Counted from the stretch's first letter, positions 7,930-17,037 are shown. The stretch is DNA of 64,000 nt from an uncultured Clostridia bacterium (GCA_944387555.1 CALXFH010000003.1:58756-122755), one strand, 5' to 3'. The notes: a model not told the origin generated them from the letters alone. A program made the numbers and translations.

Positions 7930-9266
7930 TATTTTAATATTTTCCAATAACCTGTTTTATTTGAACCAAACCTTTCAATTAGCTTTTTACTTTTCAAAGA
8001 CGCTACTAATCTTTGTACTGTTCTATATGGTATCTTTGATTTTTCAGAAATCTCTTTTTGTGATATATTAGGATTTTTTATAATAAAATCAAGTACTGTT
8101 TGTTCATTAGAATTAATATTTTTTGTGTAATTTATCACGCCATTTATTGCGCCATTATTTGGCGTAATATTTTCATAATTAAATGGATTTTCTCTATATT
8201 TAAAGGAAACTCTTAAAAAATGCTCCATAAATTTAAAACAACTTTTATCATAAGCATCCAAAATTCTTAATACTCCTGAGCCAATATTTTCAATTAATTC
8301 TATATCTTTAAACACTCTAATTAGTTCTTTGTTTCTTGGAGCTGTAACACCTTCTAAGAATTCTTCTTCTGATAATTCTTGTGGTAATCCTCCAGCTGAT
8401 GTAATTTCAACTCTATCAGAATATAATTCTACAATAGGAGAATTTCCATAAGAATAGTCATTATGCACTATAGCATTTATAACTGCTTCTTTTAAGGCTG
8501 CTTTATCTATCATTTCCACTTCTTTTCTACCTTTATATTCGATTTTAGCATAAACAGTATTTTCTGCATCAAGTCTATCTAAAATTCTTTGAGTTGCGGT
8601 GATTATACAACGATATCCGTATTCTTGATTTTCTACTAAATCCATTTTATTAGTTCCTAGATATTTTACAAGTTTAATTGAAACATTATTTTCATCTGCT
8701 AACAAAAATGCATTATAATTATATTTTCCTTCACTTGTTAGCAAATCCAGATTTTGTAAAAAGTTATCATTTAATGTTATATTATGTTCTTCATAATATA
8801 TTTTTAATTGATTAAATGTTAATTCTTGTCTTGGTGAGTCTATTTCTTTTAAAGAATTTTTAGTTCTCTTAGCGTACATATCATTAATCATTCTTTCGGT
8901 CATTCTTTCTTTACTACTACCAACCCTAATATAACATCCTTCTGGTGTTCTTCCTTTTTTTCTTAAATAGTAAGGTTTTTCTGTACCACTTGATATAACT
9001 ATTTTTATTACGTCTTTACCATCTAATGTTTCAACTGTTACATCAAATAATCCTAAAGTAGAAGGCTTAATATTATTTTTTATTCTATCCTTTACTTGTA
9101 ATTGTGTTAAATCAACATCTTGAAGTCCAACTACTTGTCCATTTTTCCTAACTCCAACATATACAATTCCGCCTTCTCTATAATTAAGAAATGCAATTAC
9201 TTCTTGCTCAAAATCTTCATTTAATTGTTCTTTATATTCAATTCTATTTGTTTCTGTTTTTTGCAC
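7929..9266 (-). CDS. AlbA_2/Schlafen-type DNA-binding regulator with ATPase-like and winged-helix parts
   Basis: 445 residues. The N-terminal about 120 residues match the Schlafen AlbA_2 domain (TNRIEYKEQL, then EGGIVYVGVRKNGQVVGLQD and IRVGSSKERM). A HATPase_c_4-like middle region follows (KEAVINAIVHNDYSYGN, ELIENIGSGVLRI). The C-terminus is a winged helix (SQKEISEKSKIPYRTVQRLV). Such proteins are annotated as putative transcriptional regulators. GTG at 9266 is chosen because the SD GGAG sits 8 nt before it; the GTG at 9275 touches the SD. A structured element and a terminator follow the stop. Confidence 0.8.
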   Translation of the reverse strand: MQKTETNRIEYKEQLNEDFEQEVIAFLNYREGGIVYVGVRKNGQVVGLQDVDLTQLQVKDRIKNNIKPSTLGLFDVTVETLDGKDVIKIVISSGTEKPYYLRKKGRTPEGCYIRVGSSKERMTERMINDMYAKRTKNSLKEIDSPRQELTFNQLKIYYEEHNITLNDNFLQNLDLLTSEGKYNYNAFLLADENNVSIKLVKYLGTNKMDLVENQEYGYRCIITATQRILDRLDAENTVYAKIEYKGRKEVEMIDKAALKEAVINAIVHNDYSYGNSPIVELYSDRVEITSAGGLPQELSEEEFLEGVTAPRNKELIRVFKDIELIENIGSGVLRILDAYDKSCFKFMEHFLRVSFKYRENPFNYENITPNNGAINGVINYTKNINSNEQTVLDFIIKNPNISQKEISEKSKIPYRTVQRLVASLKSKKLIERFGSNKTGYWKILK

Positions 9267-9275
9267 AAGTAACAC

Positions 9276-9610
9276 TCCTTTTTAATTTCTAAATTTAATT
9301 TTATTTTGTAAAATTTTATTATATAATTATATATTCTACATTATTTTATATTTTCCTTTAAATTAAAAGTATAATTTTAGTTATTACTTGTTTTTATATT
9401 AAAATTGATGTAATTACTAAAGAGTTAGAAAAAATTCAAGATTTCTTAGACACTTAAAAAATTAATAATTTTTTCTATTATTTTTATATGTTCTACATAT
9501 TAAAATATTTGTTTGTAAATATCAAGTAGTTAATTGTTTTCCACCAATAAAAAACAGCACAATTACCAATAAATTTAAGTAACTATGCTATTTTCTATTT
9601 TTTAATAATT
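9276..9610. other. AT-rich gap without a gene
   Basis: About 335 nt between the AlbA_2 start and the tRNA terminators. I see no supported coding region. A plus-strand stretch around 9413-9456 reads ITKELEKIQDFLDT and a stop, but without start or SD; it could be a gene remnant. The hairpin at 9550-9595 is listed separately. Confidence 0.5.
9550..9595. terminator. Possible bidirectional terminator hairpin
   Basis: Interrupted stem AGCA...ATTAC with GTAA...TGCT (9556-9589) followed by T-rich tails on both sides. On the minus strand it would be a second stop for the tRNA transcript. Confidence 0.4.
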
Positions 9611-9643
9611 AAAATAAAAAAATAATCAACTTTTCGTTGATTA
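9611..9643 (-). terminator. Terminator of the tRNA operon
   Basis: Minus strand TAATCAAC-GAAAA-GTTGATTA (9643-9623) followed by a run of seven T, 9 nt past the CCA end of tRNA-Phe. Confidence 0.85.
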
Positions 9644-9651
9644 AACTTAAG

Positions 9652-9727
9652 TGGTGGCTTGAAGTGGAATCGAACCACTGACACAGGGATTTTCAGTCCC
9701 TTGCTCTACCAACTGAGCTATCAAGCC
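9652..9727 (-). tRNA. tRNA-Phe (anticodon GAA)
   Basis: Complete 76-nt cloverleaf including an encoded CCA (9652-9654). Acceptor GGCTTGA pairs with TCAAGCC, the anticodon loop is CTGAAAA, and the T-arm has GGTTCGATTCC. Last tRNA of the Val-Asp-Phe block on the minus strand. A 28-nt stretch from the D-stem end through the variable loop (9680-9707) recurs in inverted orientation at 9987-10014. Confidence 0.95.
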
Positions 9728-9738
9728 ATATATAAAAA

Positions 9739-9815
9739 TGGCGACCTGGAACGGGCTCGAACCGTCGACCTCTAGCGTGACAGGCTAGCGTTCTAACCAA
9801 CTGAACTACCAGGCC
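9739..9815 (-). tRNA. tRNA-Asp (anticodon GTC)
   Basis: 77-nt cloverleaf with encoded CCA (9739-9741). Acceptor GGCCTGG pairs with CCAGGTC (one wobble), discriminator G, anticodon loop CTGTCAC, T-arm GGTTCGAGCCC. Confidence 0.95.
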
Positions 9816-9823
9816 GTAAAACA

Positions 9824-9899
9824 TGGTGGTCGCTACAGGGCTCGAACCTGTGACCCCCTGCTTGTAAGGCAGATGCTCTCCCAGCTGAGCTAAGCGACC
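9824..9899 (-). tRNA. tRNA-Val (anticodon TAC)
   Basis: 76-nt cloverleaf with encoded CCA (9824-9826). Acceptor GGTCGCT pairs with AGCGACC, anticodon loop CTTACAA, T-arm GGTTCGAGCCC. First tRNA of the block; only 8 nt separate it from tRNA-Asp. Confidence 0.95.
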
Positions 9900-9986
9900 A
9901 TGTTCTTCCGACGAGATTTATTATACTAATTTTTTTAATAATTGTCAATAGTTTTTGTTAAATTTTTTCATGTTTTTTTATAAAAA

Positions 9987-10014
9987 AGAGCAAGGGACTG
10001 AAAATCCCTGTGTC
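9987..10014 (+). repeat. Exact inverted copy of 28 nt of tRNA-Phe
   Basis: The plus strand here is identical, base for base over 28 nt, to the tRNA-Phe sense strand at 9707-9680 (end of the D stem, whole anticodon arm, variable loop). The copy is in the opposite orientation. On the minus strand it forms a hairpin (AGGGA...TCCCT) and is followed by CTTTTTT, so it may act as terminator of the glycosyltransferase transcript, which would then end in RNA complementary to tRNA-Phe. Confidence 0.85.
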
Positions 10015-10043
10015 TTCGCTTTTTAAATAAAGCAATATTATTA

Positions 10044-10065
10044 CAAGAGAGCTTCTGCTCTCTTG
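10044..10065 (-). other. Hairpin after the glycosyltransferase gene
   Basis: Perfect 9-bp stem CAAGAGAGC/GCTCTCTTG with a 4-nt loop, 13 nt past the stop codon. It has no T-run of its own; the T-run comes after the tRNA-Phe-like copy further on. Confidence 0.6.
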
Positions 10066-10078
10066 TATATTTCTTAAT

Positions 10079-11371
10079 TTAAGCATATGCTTGACGTTTT
10101 TTGAAACTAAGTAAATTAGTAATTTCATTTTCTGTATTTTTAGCTTTCTTAGTTTTTCTAGCTCTTTCTTGTTCAAGCTCTCTTTTTTGTTTTTCAGCCA
10201 TAGATTGACAAATTGCTTTTTGATATGCAAAATGTGTATCTTGTGCTATTTTACTCCAATTATAATTGTTTCTAACTTTATTTTTAGCAACTCTTGTAAT
10301 GTCTGCACATAATTTATGATCAAATAATAATTCTAATATTGAGTCAGCAATTGAGTTTGGATTACCACAATATGTTTTCATTCCATTTACTTTATGCTCT
10401 ACTATTTCATTAAGACCACCTATATCTGATACTACAACAGGTCTTTCAGAAAGCATAGCTTCTAGAGCTACTATTCCAAATGGCTCATATGTACTTGGAA
10501 ATACTGCTATATCTGCTGCTTTATACATTCTTTGAACATTCTTACCATTCATATATCCTGCAAAATATACTTTATTTCCTAAGCCTAAATTATTTACTTC
10601 TTGTCTTAGTTCTTGTTCCATTCCGCCTCTACCACAAATAACAAGTTTTGCATCATGGTAACCATTTAATATTTTAGGCATAGCTGCTATCAAGTGTTGT
10701 ACACCTTTTTCATAAACAAGTCTTCCCATGAACAATATAATCTTTTCATTGTCCATTGCATATTTTCTTCTAAAATTATAATCTCTTTCAATGCCATTAA
10801 ATAGATTCAAATTAACTCCATTTGGTACTACATTTATTTTATCATATGGAAGTCCAAATAATCTTTGTAATTCATTTTTCATATAGTTACTATTAACAAT
10901 TACTTCAGCTGCTTCATATGTAAGCATCCATTCTGTATCATTTATATATCTTTGTTGTTCATCATGAATACCGCTATTTCTGCCAGATTCAGTTGCATGT
11001 ATTGTTGCAACAATTGGTATATTATATGAATTCTTTAATGTTTTTGCGCTATATGCTACTAACCAATCATGGGCATGGATAACATCAAAATTTCCTTCTT
11101 TTAACATTATTTCATTAGCTTTAGCTATCATGTTGAAATTTAATTGTAAAATCCAATCTATAAAATTATTAGGATTAATCATATAGTTATCAACTCTATA
11201 TACTTTTACACCTTTATCATCTTCAAAATAAGGTGCATCTCCTTCTCTATAAGTAATTACTGTTACATCATGTCCATCTTTATGCAAAGTTCTTGATAAA
11301 TCGTAAACAACTCTTGCGATTCCTCCTACCACTCTTGGTGGATATTCCCATGTTAACATTAGTATTTTCAT
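10079..11371 (-). CDS. Family 4 glycosyltransferase (GT-B fold, glycogen-synthase-like)
   Basis: 430 residues, beginning MKILMLTWEYPPRVVGGIAR, the pattern of the N-terminal nucleotide-sugar glycosyltransferase domain. The C-terminal GT4 domain shows GRLVYEKGVQHLIAAMP, the donor-site FPSTYEPFGIVALEAMLSER and then VVVSDIGGLNEIV. It transfers sugar from an activated donor; donor and acceptor cannot be assigned. A charged Lys/Glu-rich tail (last 45 residues) is unusual for the family. SD GGGAG is well placed and a TTTACT-17-TACAAT promoter lies at 11447-11475. It is separated from accC by a terminator, so it is not part of the fab operon. Confidence 0.8.
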   Translation of the reverse strand: MKILMLTWEYPPRVVGGIARVVYDLSRTLHKDGHDVTVITYREGDAPYFEDDKGVKVYRVDNYMINPNNFIDWILQLNFNMIAKANEIMLKEGNFDVIHAHDWLVAYSAKTLKNSYNIPIVATIHATESGRNSGIHDEQQRYINDTEWMLTYEAAEVIVNSNYMKNELQRLFGLPYDKINVVPNGVNLNLFNGIERDYNFRRKYAMDNEKIILFMGRLVYEKGVQHLIAAMPKILNGYHDAKLVICGRGGMEQELRQEVNNLGLGNKVYFAGYMNGKNVQRMYKAADIAVFPSTYEPFGIVALEAMLSERPVVVSDIGGLNEIVEHKVNGMKTYCGNPNSIADSILELLFDHKLCADITRVAKNKVRNNYNWSKIAQDTHFAYQKAICQSMAEKQKRELEQERARKTKKAKNTENEITNLLSFKKRQAYA

Positions 11372-11446
11372 TAAAATTCTCCCTTTCTTTTCATAATTTT
11401 CTTTTGTTGTGATATTTTGATTCTATTTTTGACACTTTCTTACACT

Positions 11447-11475
11447 ATTGTATACAAATTTTCAAAAAAAGTAAA
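11447..11475 (-). promoter_or_regulatory. Promoter of the glycosyltransferase gene
   Basis: Minus strand TTTACT (11475-11470), 17-nt spacer, TACAAT (11452-11447). The -35 overlaps the accC terminator. Confidence 0.5.
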
Positions 11476-11505
11476 TGCTTTTTTCAAAAAAACATTCACT
11501 TTTTA
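11464..11505 (-). terminator. Terminator of the fab/acc operon
   Basis: AT-rich hairpin (AGTGAATG... with ...CATTTACT, one mismatch) then a run of seven T on the minus strand, shortly after the accC stop. Confidence 0.65.
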
Positions 11506-11526
11506 TTCTTTTTTAATTATATTCAA

Positions 11527-12879
11527 TTAATTAGATTTCTTTCCAAATTTTTTTGAAATAAATGAAGTATCATAATTATTATTTTTAAAATCTTCATCTT
11601 CTAATATCTTTAAAATAAAATCTGCATTTGTTTTTATTCCCTCAACTACTAATTCTGCTATACTACTTTTCATCTTAGCAATTGACTCATTTCTATCTTT
11701 TCCATGAACTATAATTTTGGCTATCATTGAATCATATGTTGGTGGTATTGAATACCCTGGGTAAATTGCAGTATCAACTCTTACACCATTTCCACCTGGT
11801 AAATGTAAATCTGTTATTGTTCCAGGACTTGGCATAAAGTTCTTATCTGGATCTTCTGCATTTATTCTAACTTCCATACTATGACCAGTAAATGTAATGT
11901 CTTTTTGTTTAAAACTTAAAGTCTCTCCACTTGCTATTTTTATTTGTTCTTTTATTATATCTATTCCTGTTACCATTTCAGTTACTGGATGTTCTACTTG
12001 AACCCTTGTATTCATCTCCATAAAATAGAAATCTTTATTTTTATCTACTAAAAATTCAATTGTACCAGCATTAGTATATCCTATTTCTTTAACAGCATTT
12101 ACTGCTACTTCTCCCATTTTCTTTCTTGTTTTATCATCTAATATACTAGATGGTGTTTCTTCTAATACTTTTTGATTTCTTCTTTGAACAGAACAATCTC
12201 TTTCACCTAAATGAACACAATTTCCGTGTTCATCTGCTAATACTTGGATTTCTACATGTCTTGGATTTTCTACAAATTTTTCTAAGTATAAACTATCATC
12301 ATTAAAAGAAACTTTTGCTTCTTGTTTTACTAAATCATATTCTTTTTCTAATTGGTCCTTATTATATGCCACACGGATACCTCTTCCTCCGCCACCTGCA
12401 GAGGCTTTAAGCATTACTGGATATTTTATTTCTTCTGCTAAAGATACTGCTTCTTCTTTAGATTTTATTAAACCTTCAGATCCTGGTACTACTGGTACCC
12501 CTGCTTTTTTCATTGTCTCTTTTGCTTTTGATTTATTTCCAAGTAATTCAATTAACCTATAATTTGGTCCAATAAATTTTATTCCCATATCTTCACAAAT
12601 TTTAGCAAAAGTACTATTTTCTGATAAAAATCCAAATCCAGGATGGATACTATCTGCACCTGTCAAACAAGCTGCTTCTAATATTGCTTTCATATTTAAA
12701 TAGCTTTTATTAGATGGAGCTGGTCCAACGCAAATAGCTTCATCTGCCAAACTTACGTGTAAAGCTGTTTTATCTGCTTCTGAATATATTGCAACTGTTC
12801 TAATTCCCATTTCTCTACAAGCTCTAATAATTCTTACCGCAATTTCTCCACGATTAGCTATTAATACTTTCTTTAACAT
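11527..12879 (-). CDS. accC: Biotin carboxylase subunit of acetyl-CoA carboxylase
   Basis: 450 residues, the standard length. It carboxylates the biotin on AccB with ATP and bicarbonate, the first half-reaction of malonyl-CoA synthesis. Visible are the N-terminal MLKKVLIANRGEIAVRIIRA, the glycine-rich ATP-grasp loop KASAGGGGRGIRVA, and the metal/catalytic region FMEMNTRVQVEHPVTE. Last gene of the fab operon, 17 nt after fabZ. The carboxyltransferase genes accD and accA, which usually follow in clostridia, are absent here; a terminator follows instead. Confidence 0.95.
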   Translation of the reverse strand: MLKKVLIANRGEIAVRIIRACREMGIRTVAIYSEADKTALHVSLADEAICVGPAPSNKSYLNMKAILEAACLTGADSIHPGFGFLSENSTFAKICEDMGIKFIGPNYRLIELLGNKSKAKETMKKAGVPVVPGSEGLIKSKEEAVSLAEEIKYPVMLKASAGGGGRGIRVAYNKDQLEKEYDLVKQEAKVSFNDDSLYLEKFVENPRHVEIQVLADEHGNCVHLGERDCSVQRRNQKVLEETPSSILDDKTRKKMGEVAVNAVKEIGYTNAGTIEFLVDKNKDFYFMEMNTRVQVEHPVTEMVTGIDIIKEQIKIASGETLSFKQKDITFTGHSMEVRINAEDPDKNFMPSPGTITDLHLPGGNGVRVDTAIYPGYSIPPTYDSMIAKIIVHGKDRNESIAKMKSSIAELVVEGIKTNADFILKILEDEDFKNNNYDTSFISKKFGKKSN

Positions 12880-12896
12880 CTTATTCTCCCTTTCAT

Positions 12897-13322
12897 TTAT
12901 ACAATTGCAAAAGTTAATTCACCTTTTGCTGCTATTTTTCCATCAACTGTAGCTATAGCTTCTCCTATCCCTATAGGACCTTTTCTTTTTATTATCTTAA
13001 CTTCTAATTTCAATGTATCTCCAGGTACTACTTGCTTTTTAAAACGTATTTTATCAATTCCTCCAAATAAGGCATTTTTACCCTTATTTTCTTCCATAGA
13101 AAGAATTGCAACTGCTCCTGTTTGAGCAAGTGATTCTACTATTAATACTCCTGGCATTATTGGGTTTCCAGGAAAATGTCCTTTAAAATAATATTCATCT
13201 TCTCTTACATGTTTATATGCTGTTGCGCTTTCTCCTGGTACATATTCTTCAACTTCATCAATCATTAAGAATGGCTCTCTTTGTGGTATTATATTTTTTA
13301 TTCCTTCTTTATCTAAAACCAT
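12897..13322 (-). CDS. fabZ: 3-hydroxyacyl-ACP dehydratase FabZ
   Basis: 141 residues. Dehydrates 3-hydroxyacyl-ACP to trans-2-enoyl-ACP in fatty acid elongation. The hot-dog fold signature [20 protein letters not shown] carries the catalytic His49 and Glu63. It lies 11 nt downstream of accB with its own SD (GGAGG), and 17 nt upstream of accC, in the common accB-fabZ-accC order. Confidence 0.95.
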   Translation of the reverse strand: MVLDKEGIKNIIPQREPFLMIDEVEEYVPGESATAYKHVREDEYYFKGHFPGNPIMPGVLIVESLAQTGAVAILSMEENKGKNALFGGIDKIRFKKQVVPGDTLKLEVKIIKRKGPIGIGEAIATVDGKIAAKGELTFAIV

Positions 13323-13333
13323 CGTTCTGCCTC

Positions 13334-13819
13334 CTATTTTATTTTAAATAATGGTGTTCCATATTCTACTACATCTTCGTTATTTACACAAACTTCTACT
13401 ATTTCACCATCAAATTCTGACTCTATTTCATTCATTAATTTCATAGCTTCTACAATACATAAAACGTCACCTTTATGTACTTTGTCACCAACTTTAACAT
13501 AAGGATCTTTATCTGGTGAAGAACTTGCATAAAATGTTCCTACCATTGGGCTTTTAACTATTTTTAAGTTTTCATCTTCTTTATCTTTTCCTTCTGCCTC
13601 ATCTTTTTTTACTACAGCTGTTTGTTGTTCTTTAGTAACAACTGGTGGTGTCATAGGAGCACTTGCTTCAATAACATTTCCTGGTGCTGTAATTACAACT
13701 TCTTTTTCAGTGTTTTTCTTCATTTTTATTTTTATACCTTCTGGAAATTCTATTTCTAAAGAATCTATTTTTGAATCTCCCATATCATCCATTAATTTTT
13801 TTATATCTTTATAATCCAT
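13334..13819 (-). CDS. accB: Biotin carboxyl carrier protein of acetyl-CoA carboxylase
   Basis: 161 residues. The N-terminal helix region ([20 protein letters not shown]) is followed by a Pro/Ala/Lys-rich linker and the C-terminal biotinyl domain with EAMKLMNE, in which Lys127 is the biotinylation site. Works with AccC upstream of the carboxyltransferase. A half-copy of the GGGACGTTTCC palindrome separates it from fabF. Confidence 0.95.
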   Translation of the reverse strand: MDYKDIKKLMDDMGDSKIDSLEIEFPEGIKIKMKKNTEKEVVITAPGNVIEASAPMTPPVVTKEQQTAVVKKDEAEGKDKEDENLKIVKSPMVGTFYASSSPDKDPYVKVGDKVHKGDVLCIVEAMKLMNEIESEFDGEIVEVCVNNEDVVEYGTPLFKIK

Positions 13820-13868
13820 TTTAATTCCTCCTATTATAGATTATTTTTATTTTGAAGATATTTATTTT

Positions 13869-13911
13869 CCCATTTTGGATGTTCCAAATGGAAACGTCCC
13901 TAATGGGACAT
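13869..13911 (-). repeat. Half-size GGGACGTTTCC palindrome, fabF-accB gap
   Basis: Begins with TGTCCCATTAGGGACGTTTCC-like sequence directly at the fabF stop codon (minus strand reading), then ATTTGGAACATCCAAAAT, a short hairpin. Same family as the copies at 17038 and 59767. Confidence 0.8.
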
Positions 13912-15146
13912 TATTTATATTCTTTTAATAATAAACTACTATTATGTCCTCCAAATCCTAGTGAGTTTGATATTGCATATTTAACTTCTACATTTCTTCC
14001 TTCATTTGGTACTACATCTAAGTCACATTCTTCATCAGGTACTTTGTAATTTATTGTTGCTGGAACAAATCCTTCTTGTATTGATTTAGCACATACTATT
14101 GCTTCTACCCCTCCTGCTGCTCCAAGTAAATGTCCTGTATGTCCTTTTGTTGAACTTACCATTACTTTTCTTGCTGCTTCTTCTCCTAATGCTGTTTTTA
14201 TAGCCTCAGTTTCACAAGAGTCATTTAAATGTGTTGAAGTTCCATGTGCGTTTATATAAGTAATTTCTTCAGGTTTTACATTTGCTTCTTCCATTGCTAA
14301 TTTCATTGCTCTTGCTCCACCTTCTCCACCTGGTGCTGGTGATGTAATGTGGTATGCATCTGAAGTTGCTCCATATCCTACTACTTCTGCATAAATTTTT
14401 GCACCTCTAGCTTTTGCATGTTCTAATTCTTCTAGGATTACAACTCCTGCTCCTTCTCCCATTACAAATCCGCTTCTTTCTTTATCAAATGGGATACTAG
14501 CTCTATTTTTATCTTCTGCTTTAGTCAATGCTTTTATATTTGTAAATCCTGCAATACTAAGTGGTGTTATTCCTGCTTCTGTTCCTCCTGCAATTACTAT
14601 ATCTTGATAATCATGTTTTATCATTCTAAAACTTTCACCTATACAATGTGTTCCTGTTGCACAAGCTGTTACTAACGCAATTGATTCTCCTTTCGTTCCA
14701 ATATCAATTGCAACATTTCCTGCTGCCATGTTTGATATTCCCATTGGTATATACATAGGTGATACTCTATCTGGTCCTTTTTCATTGCATTTTTTATTTT
14801 CTCTTTCTATTGTTTCAATTCCACCTATTCCAGAACCGATTACAACTCCTACTCTTTCCATGTTTTCTTTTTCTCTATCCAATCCACTATCTTTCCAAGC
14901 TTCTCTTGAAGCTATCATTGCATATTGTGAAAACTTGTCTAATCTTTTTGCTTCTCTTCTATCGAAATAATCTTCTGGATTATAGTCTTTTACTTCTGCT
15001 GCTAGTTTTACTTTAAAATTTGTAGTATCAAATGATTTAATATAATCAATTCCACATTTTCCATCTTTGATACCTTTCCAAAATTCTTCTACGTTATTTC
15101 CTAATGGAGTTATTGCTCCTAATCCTGTAATTACAACTCTTCTCAT
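13911..15146 (-). CDS. fabF: 3-oxoacyl-ACP synthase II (KAS II)
   Basis: 411 residues. Condenses malonyl-ACP with acyl-ACP in chain elongation. The catalytic triad is complete: Cys162 (VTACATGTHC), His301 (INAHGTSTHLND) and His339 (TKGHTGHLLGAAGG). SD AAGGAG precedes the ATG. Upstream it has a conserved 28-nt motif shared with fabH and a large palindromic repeat, so fabF may have its own promoter within the operon. The stop codon runs directly into another repeat. Confidence 0.95.
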   Translation of the reverse strand: MRRVVITGLGAITPLGNNVEEFWKGIKDGKCGIDYIKSFDTTNFKVKLAAEVKDYNPEDYFDRREAKRLDKFSQYAMIASREAWKDSGLDREKENMERVGVVIGSGIGGIETIERENKKCNEKGPDRVSPMYIPMGISNMAAGNVAIDIGTKGESIALVTACATGTHCIGESFRMIKHDYQDIVIAGGTEAGITPLSIAGFTNIKALTKAEDKNRASIPFDKERSGFVMGEGAGVVILEELEHAKARGAKIYAEVVGYGATSDAYHITSPAPGGEGGARAMKLAMEEANVKPEEITYINAHGTSTHLNDSCETEAIKTALGEEAARKVMVSSTKGHTGHLLGAAGGVEAIVCAKSIQEGFVPATINYKVPDEECDLDVVPNEGRNVEVKYAISNSLGFGGHNSSLLLKEYK

Positions 15147-15202
15147 TTTAAAATCTCCTTATTTTCTTAAAAATTCCACTTTTATATTTTATCACATTTT
15201 TT

Positions 15203-15230
15203 TATTTTTTTCTATTAGTACAGTCGGTCA
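15203..15230 (-). promoter_or_regulatory. Conserved 28-nt motif upstream of fabF (copy of the fabH motif)
   Basis: Minus strand TGACCG-N5-ACTAATAG then seven A and TA. Identical at 23 of 28 positions to 18027-18054 upstream of fabH, the 5 differences all being the central N5. The two sites precede the only fab genes in the window that follow a large gap, suggesting an operator for a fatty-acid regulator. It does not match the FapR or FabT boxes as I remember them. Confidence 0.6.
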
Positions 15231-15232
15231 GT

Positions 15233-15338
15233 AAATGGGGACGTTTCCTTTTGCACAAAAATACGCAATCTGGGACACATTGTTTAAAGGTCTGTCCCCA
15301 AATGCTCAAAAATGCGCAAAAGGAAACGTCCCCATTTT
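15233..15338. repeat. Full-size GGGGACGTTTCC palindrome, fabG-fabF gap
   Basis: About 106 nt. The outer arms AAATGGGGACGTTTCCTTTT and their complement match perfectly, and the inner GCACAAAAATACGCA, GGGACACA and TGTCCCC parts form nested hairpins. Same family as 29387 and 36317. It starts 1 nt after the fabG stop codon. Confidence 0.9.
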
Positions 15339-15339
15339 A

Positions 15340-16080
15340 TTACATTACCATTCCACCATCAATATTTATTACTTGACCTGTTATATATGAGCTTTTTTCT
15401 GAACCTAAGAAATAAATTACTTCTGCTACTTCTCTTGCTGTTCCCATTCTCTTTAATGGTATTTGTGCATTTATGTTCTCTTTTACGCTATCAGATAATA
15501 CGCTTGTCATATCTGTTGCAATAAATCCAGGTGCTACCGCATTTGCTCTTATATTTCTTGATGCTAATTCTTTTGCGACACTTTTTGTAAATCCAATTAC
15601 ACCTGCTTTTGATGCTGAATAATTACATTGGCCTGCGTTTCCTACAACTCCTACTACAGATGCTAAGTTTATAATACTTCCTTGTCTTTTTTTCATCATA
15701 TATTTAGTTACGGCTTTTGTTACTAAATATGTTCCTTTTAAATTTATTTCTATAACTTTATCAAAATCTTCTTCACTCATTCTCATAAGTAATGTATCTC
15801 TTGTAATTCCTGCATTATTTACTAAAACATCTATTTTTCCAAATTCAGCGATTGCTTCTTCTACCATATTATTTACATCTTCTGCTTTTGATACATCTGC
15901 TTTTACTAATAAACATTTTACTCCTTTTTCTTCAAATTCTTTTTTAATTCCTTCTACATCTGTTTTATCAGATACATAATTAATTACTACATCATATCCA
16001 TTTTCTGCATAAACTTCTGCAACTTCTCTTCCTATTCCTCTTGAACCACCTGTTACTAATACTACTTTTCTTTCTTCCAT
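15340..16080 (-). CDS. fabG: 3-oxoacyl-ACP reductase
   Basis: 246 residues, standard length. NADPH-dependent short-chain dehydrogenase reducing 3-oxoacyl-ACP. The cofactor loop TGGSRGIG (10-17), the NNAG motif (88-91) and the Ser141-Tyr154-Lys158 catalytic set (NYSASKAG) are intact. Its ATG shares a base with the fabD stop codon (TAATG), pointing to translational coupling. Confidence 0.95.
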   Translation of the reverse strand: MEERKVVLVTGGSRGIGREVAEVYAENGYDVVINYVSDKTDVEGIKKEFEEKGVKCLLVKADVSKAEDVNNMVEEAIAEFGKIDVLVNNAGITRDTLLMRMSEEDFDKVIEINLKGTYLVTKAVTKYMMKKRQGSIINLASVVGVVGNAGQCNYSASKAGVIGFTKSVAKELASRNIRANAVAPGFIATDMTSVLSDSVKENINAQIPLKRMGTAREVAEVIYFLGSEKSSYITGQVINIDGGMVM

Positions 16081-17021
16081 TATACATTTTCCTCCTCTAA
16101 ATATTTTTCTAAACTTTCTAAGCTATTTATATTATAAGTTTTAGCTTCTTTATTATCTTTTTTTACAAATCCCGTTAAAGTTCTTCCTGGTCCTATTTCA
16201 ACATATTCATCTACATTTTCTTCTTGCATTAATTTTATTGCTTTATCAAATCTTACAGAGCTTATTATATGTTTTGCAAGTATTTCTTTCATATTATCAT
16301 TAGAATTATAATAAGTTCCATCTATATTTTTTATTACTTTTACACTACTTTCTTCTACATTAAATCTTACATTTTCTAATTCTTTTTCATAAGCTTCTTT
16401 TGCTTTTATTAATTTTTCTGTATGGAATGGTCCACTAGTTTTAAGTGGTATTACTCTTCTTGCTCCTGCAGTCTTTAATTTTTCTATTGCTTCTTCTACA
16501 GCTTCTTTTACTCCTGATACTACTGTTTGAGTACTGCAATTATAATTTGCAGGGACGGCGAATTTTCCAGAATCACGAAGTTCTTTACAAATTTCTTCAA
16601 TTTTAGTACTATCTAATCCAATTACAGCTGCCATTTCATATTCTTCATCAGGAATTAAATTTCCCATATAATATCCTCTTTTTTTAATTAATTTTATTCC
16701 ATCTTCAAAACTAATTATTCCTGCACATATTAATGCTGTATATTCTCCTAAACTTAGTCCACATGCTATTTGACAAGTAATTCCTTTTGCTTTCAAAACT
16801 TCCATTATTGCTAAACTTGTTACTAATATTGCAATTTGTGTATTTTCTGTTTTGTTTAGTTCTTCTTCTGGTCCTTCAAAACATAATTTTTTAATATCCA
16901 TTCCAGATATCTTAGAAGCTTCATCATAAACCTTTCTTGCTTCTTCATATTTTTCATAAATATCTTTTCCCATACCTATGTTTTGAGCTCCTTGTCCTGG
17001 GAATAAAAATGCTCTTTTCAT
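16080..17021 (-). CDS. fabD: Malonyl-CoA:ACP transacylase
   Basis: 313 residues from the ATG at 17021. Transfers malonyl from CoA to ACP. The sequence starts MKRAFLFPGQGAQNIGMG; the nucleophile is Ser90 in GLSLGEY and the partner His200 in SGPFHTEKL. The frame is open 16 codons further up to 17069, but those codons come from a palindromic repeat, and the SD GGAGG lies 8 nt before the ATG at 17021, so the short start is used. Confidence 0.95.
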   Translation of the reverse strand: MKRAFLFPGQGAQNIGMGKDIYEKYEEARKVYDEASKISGMDIKKLCFEGPEEELNKTENTQIAILVTSLAIMEVLKAKGITCQIACGLSLGEYTALICAGIISFEDGIKLIKKRGYYMGNLIPDEEYEMAAVIGLDSTKIEEICKELRDSGKFAVPANYNCSTQTVVSGVKEAVEEAIEKLKTAGARRVIPLKTSGPFHTEKLIKAKEAYEKELENVRFNVEESSVKVIKNIDGTYYNSNDNMKEILAKHIISSVRFDKAIKLMQEENVDEYVEIGPGRTLTGFVKKDNKEAKTYNINSLESLEKYLEEENV

Positions 17022-17037
17022 AATATTTTCCTCCTTT

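Noticed and set aside
9958..10230. 90-codon minus-strand frame at the end of the glycosyltransferase gene
   Set aside because: It runs out of frame through the charged tail, the hairpin and the tRNA-Phe copy; no SD.
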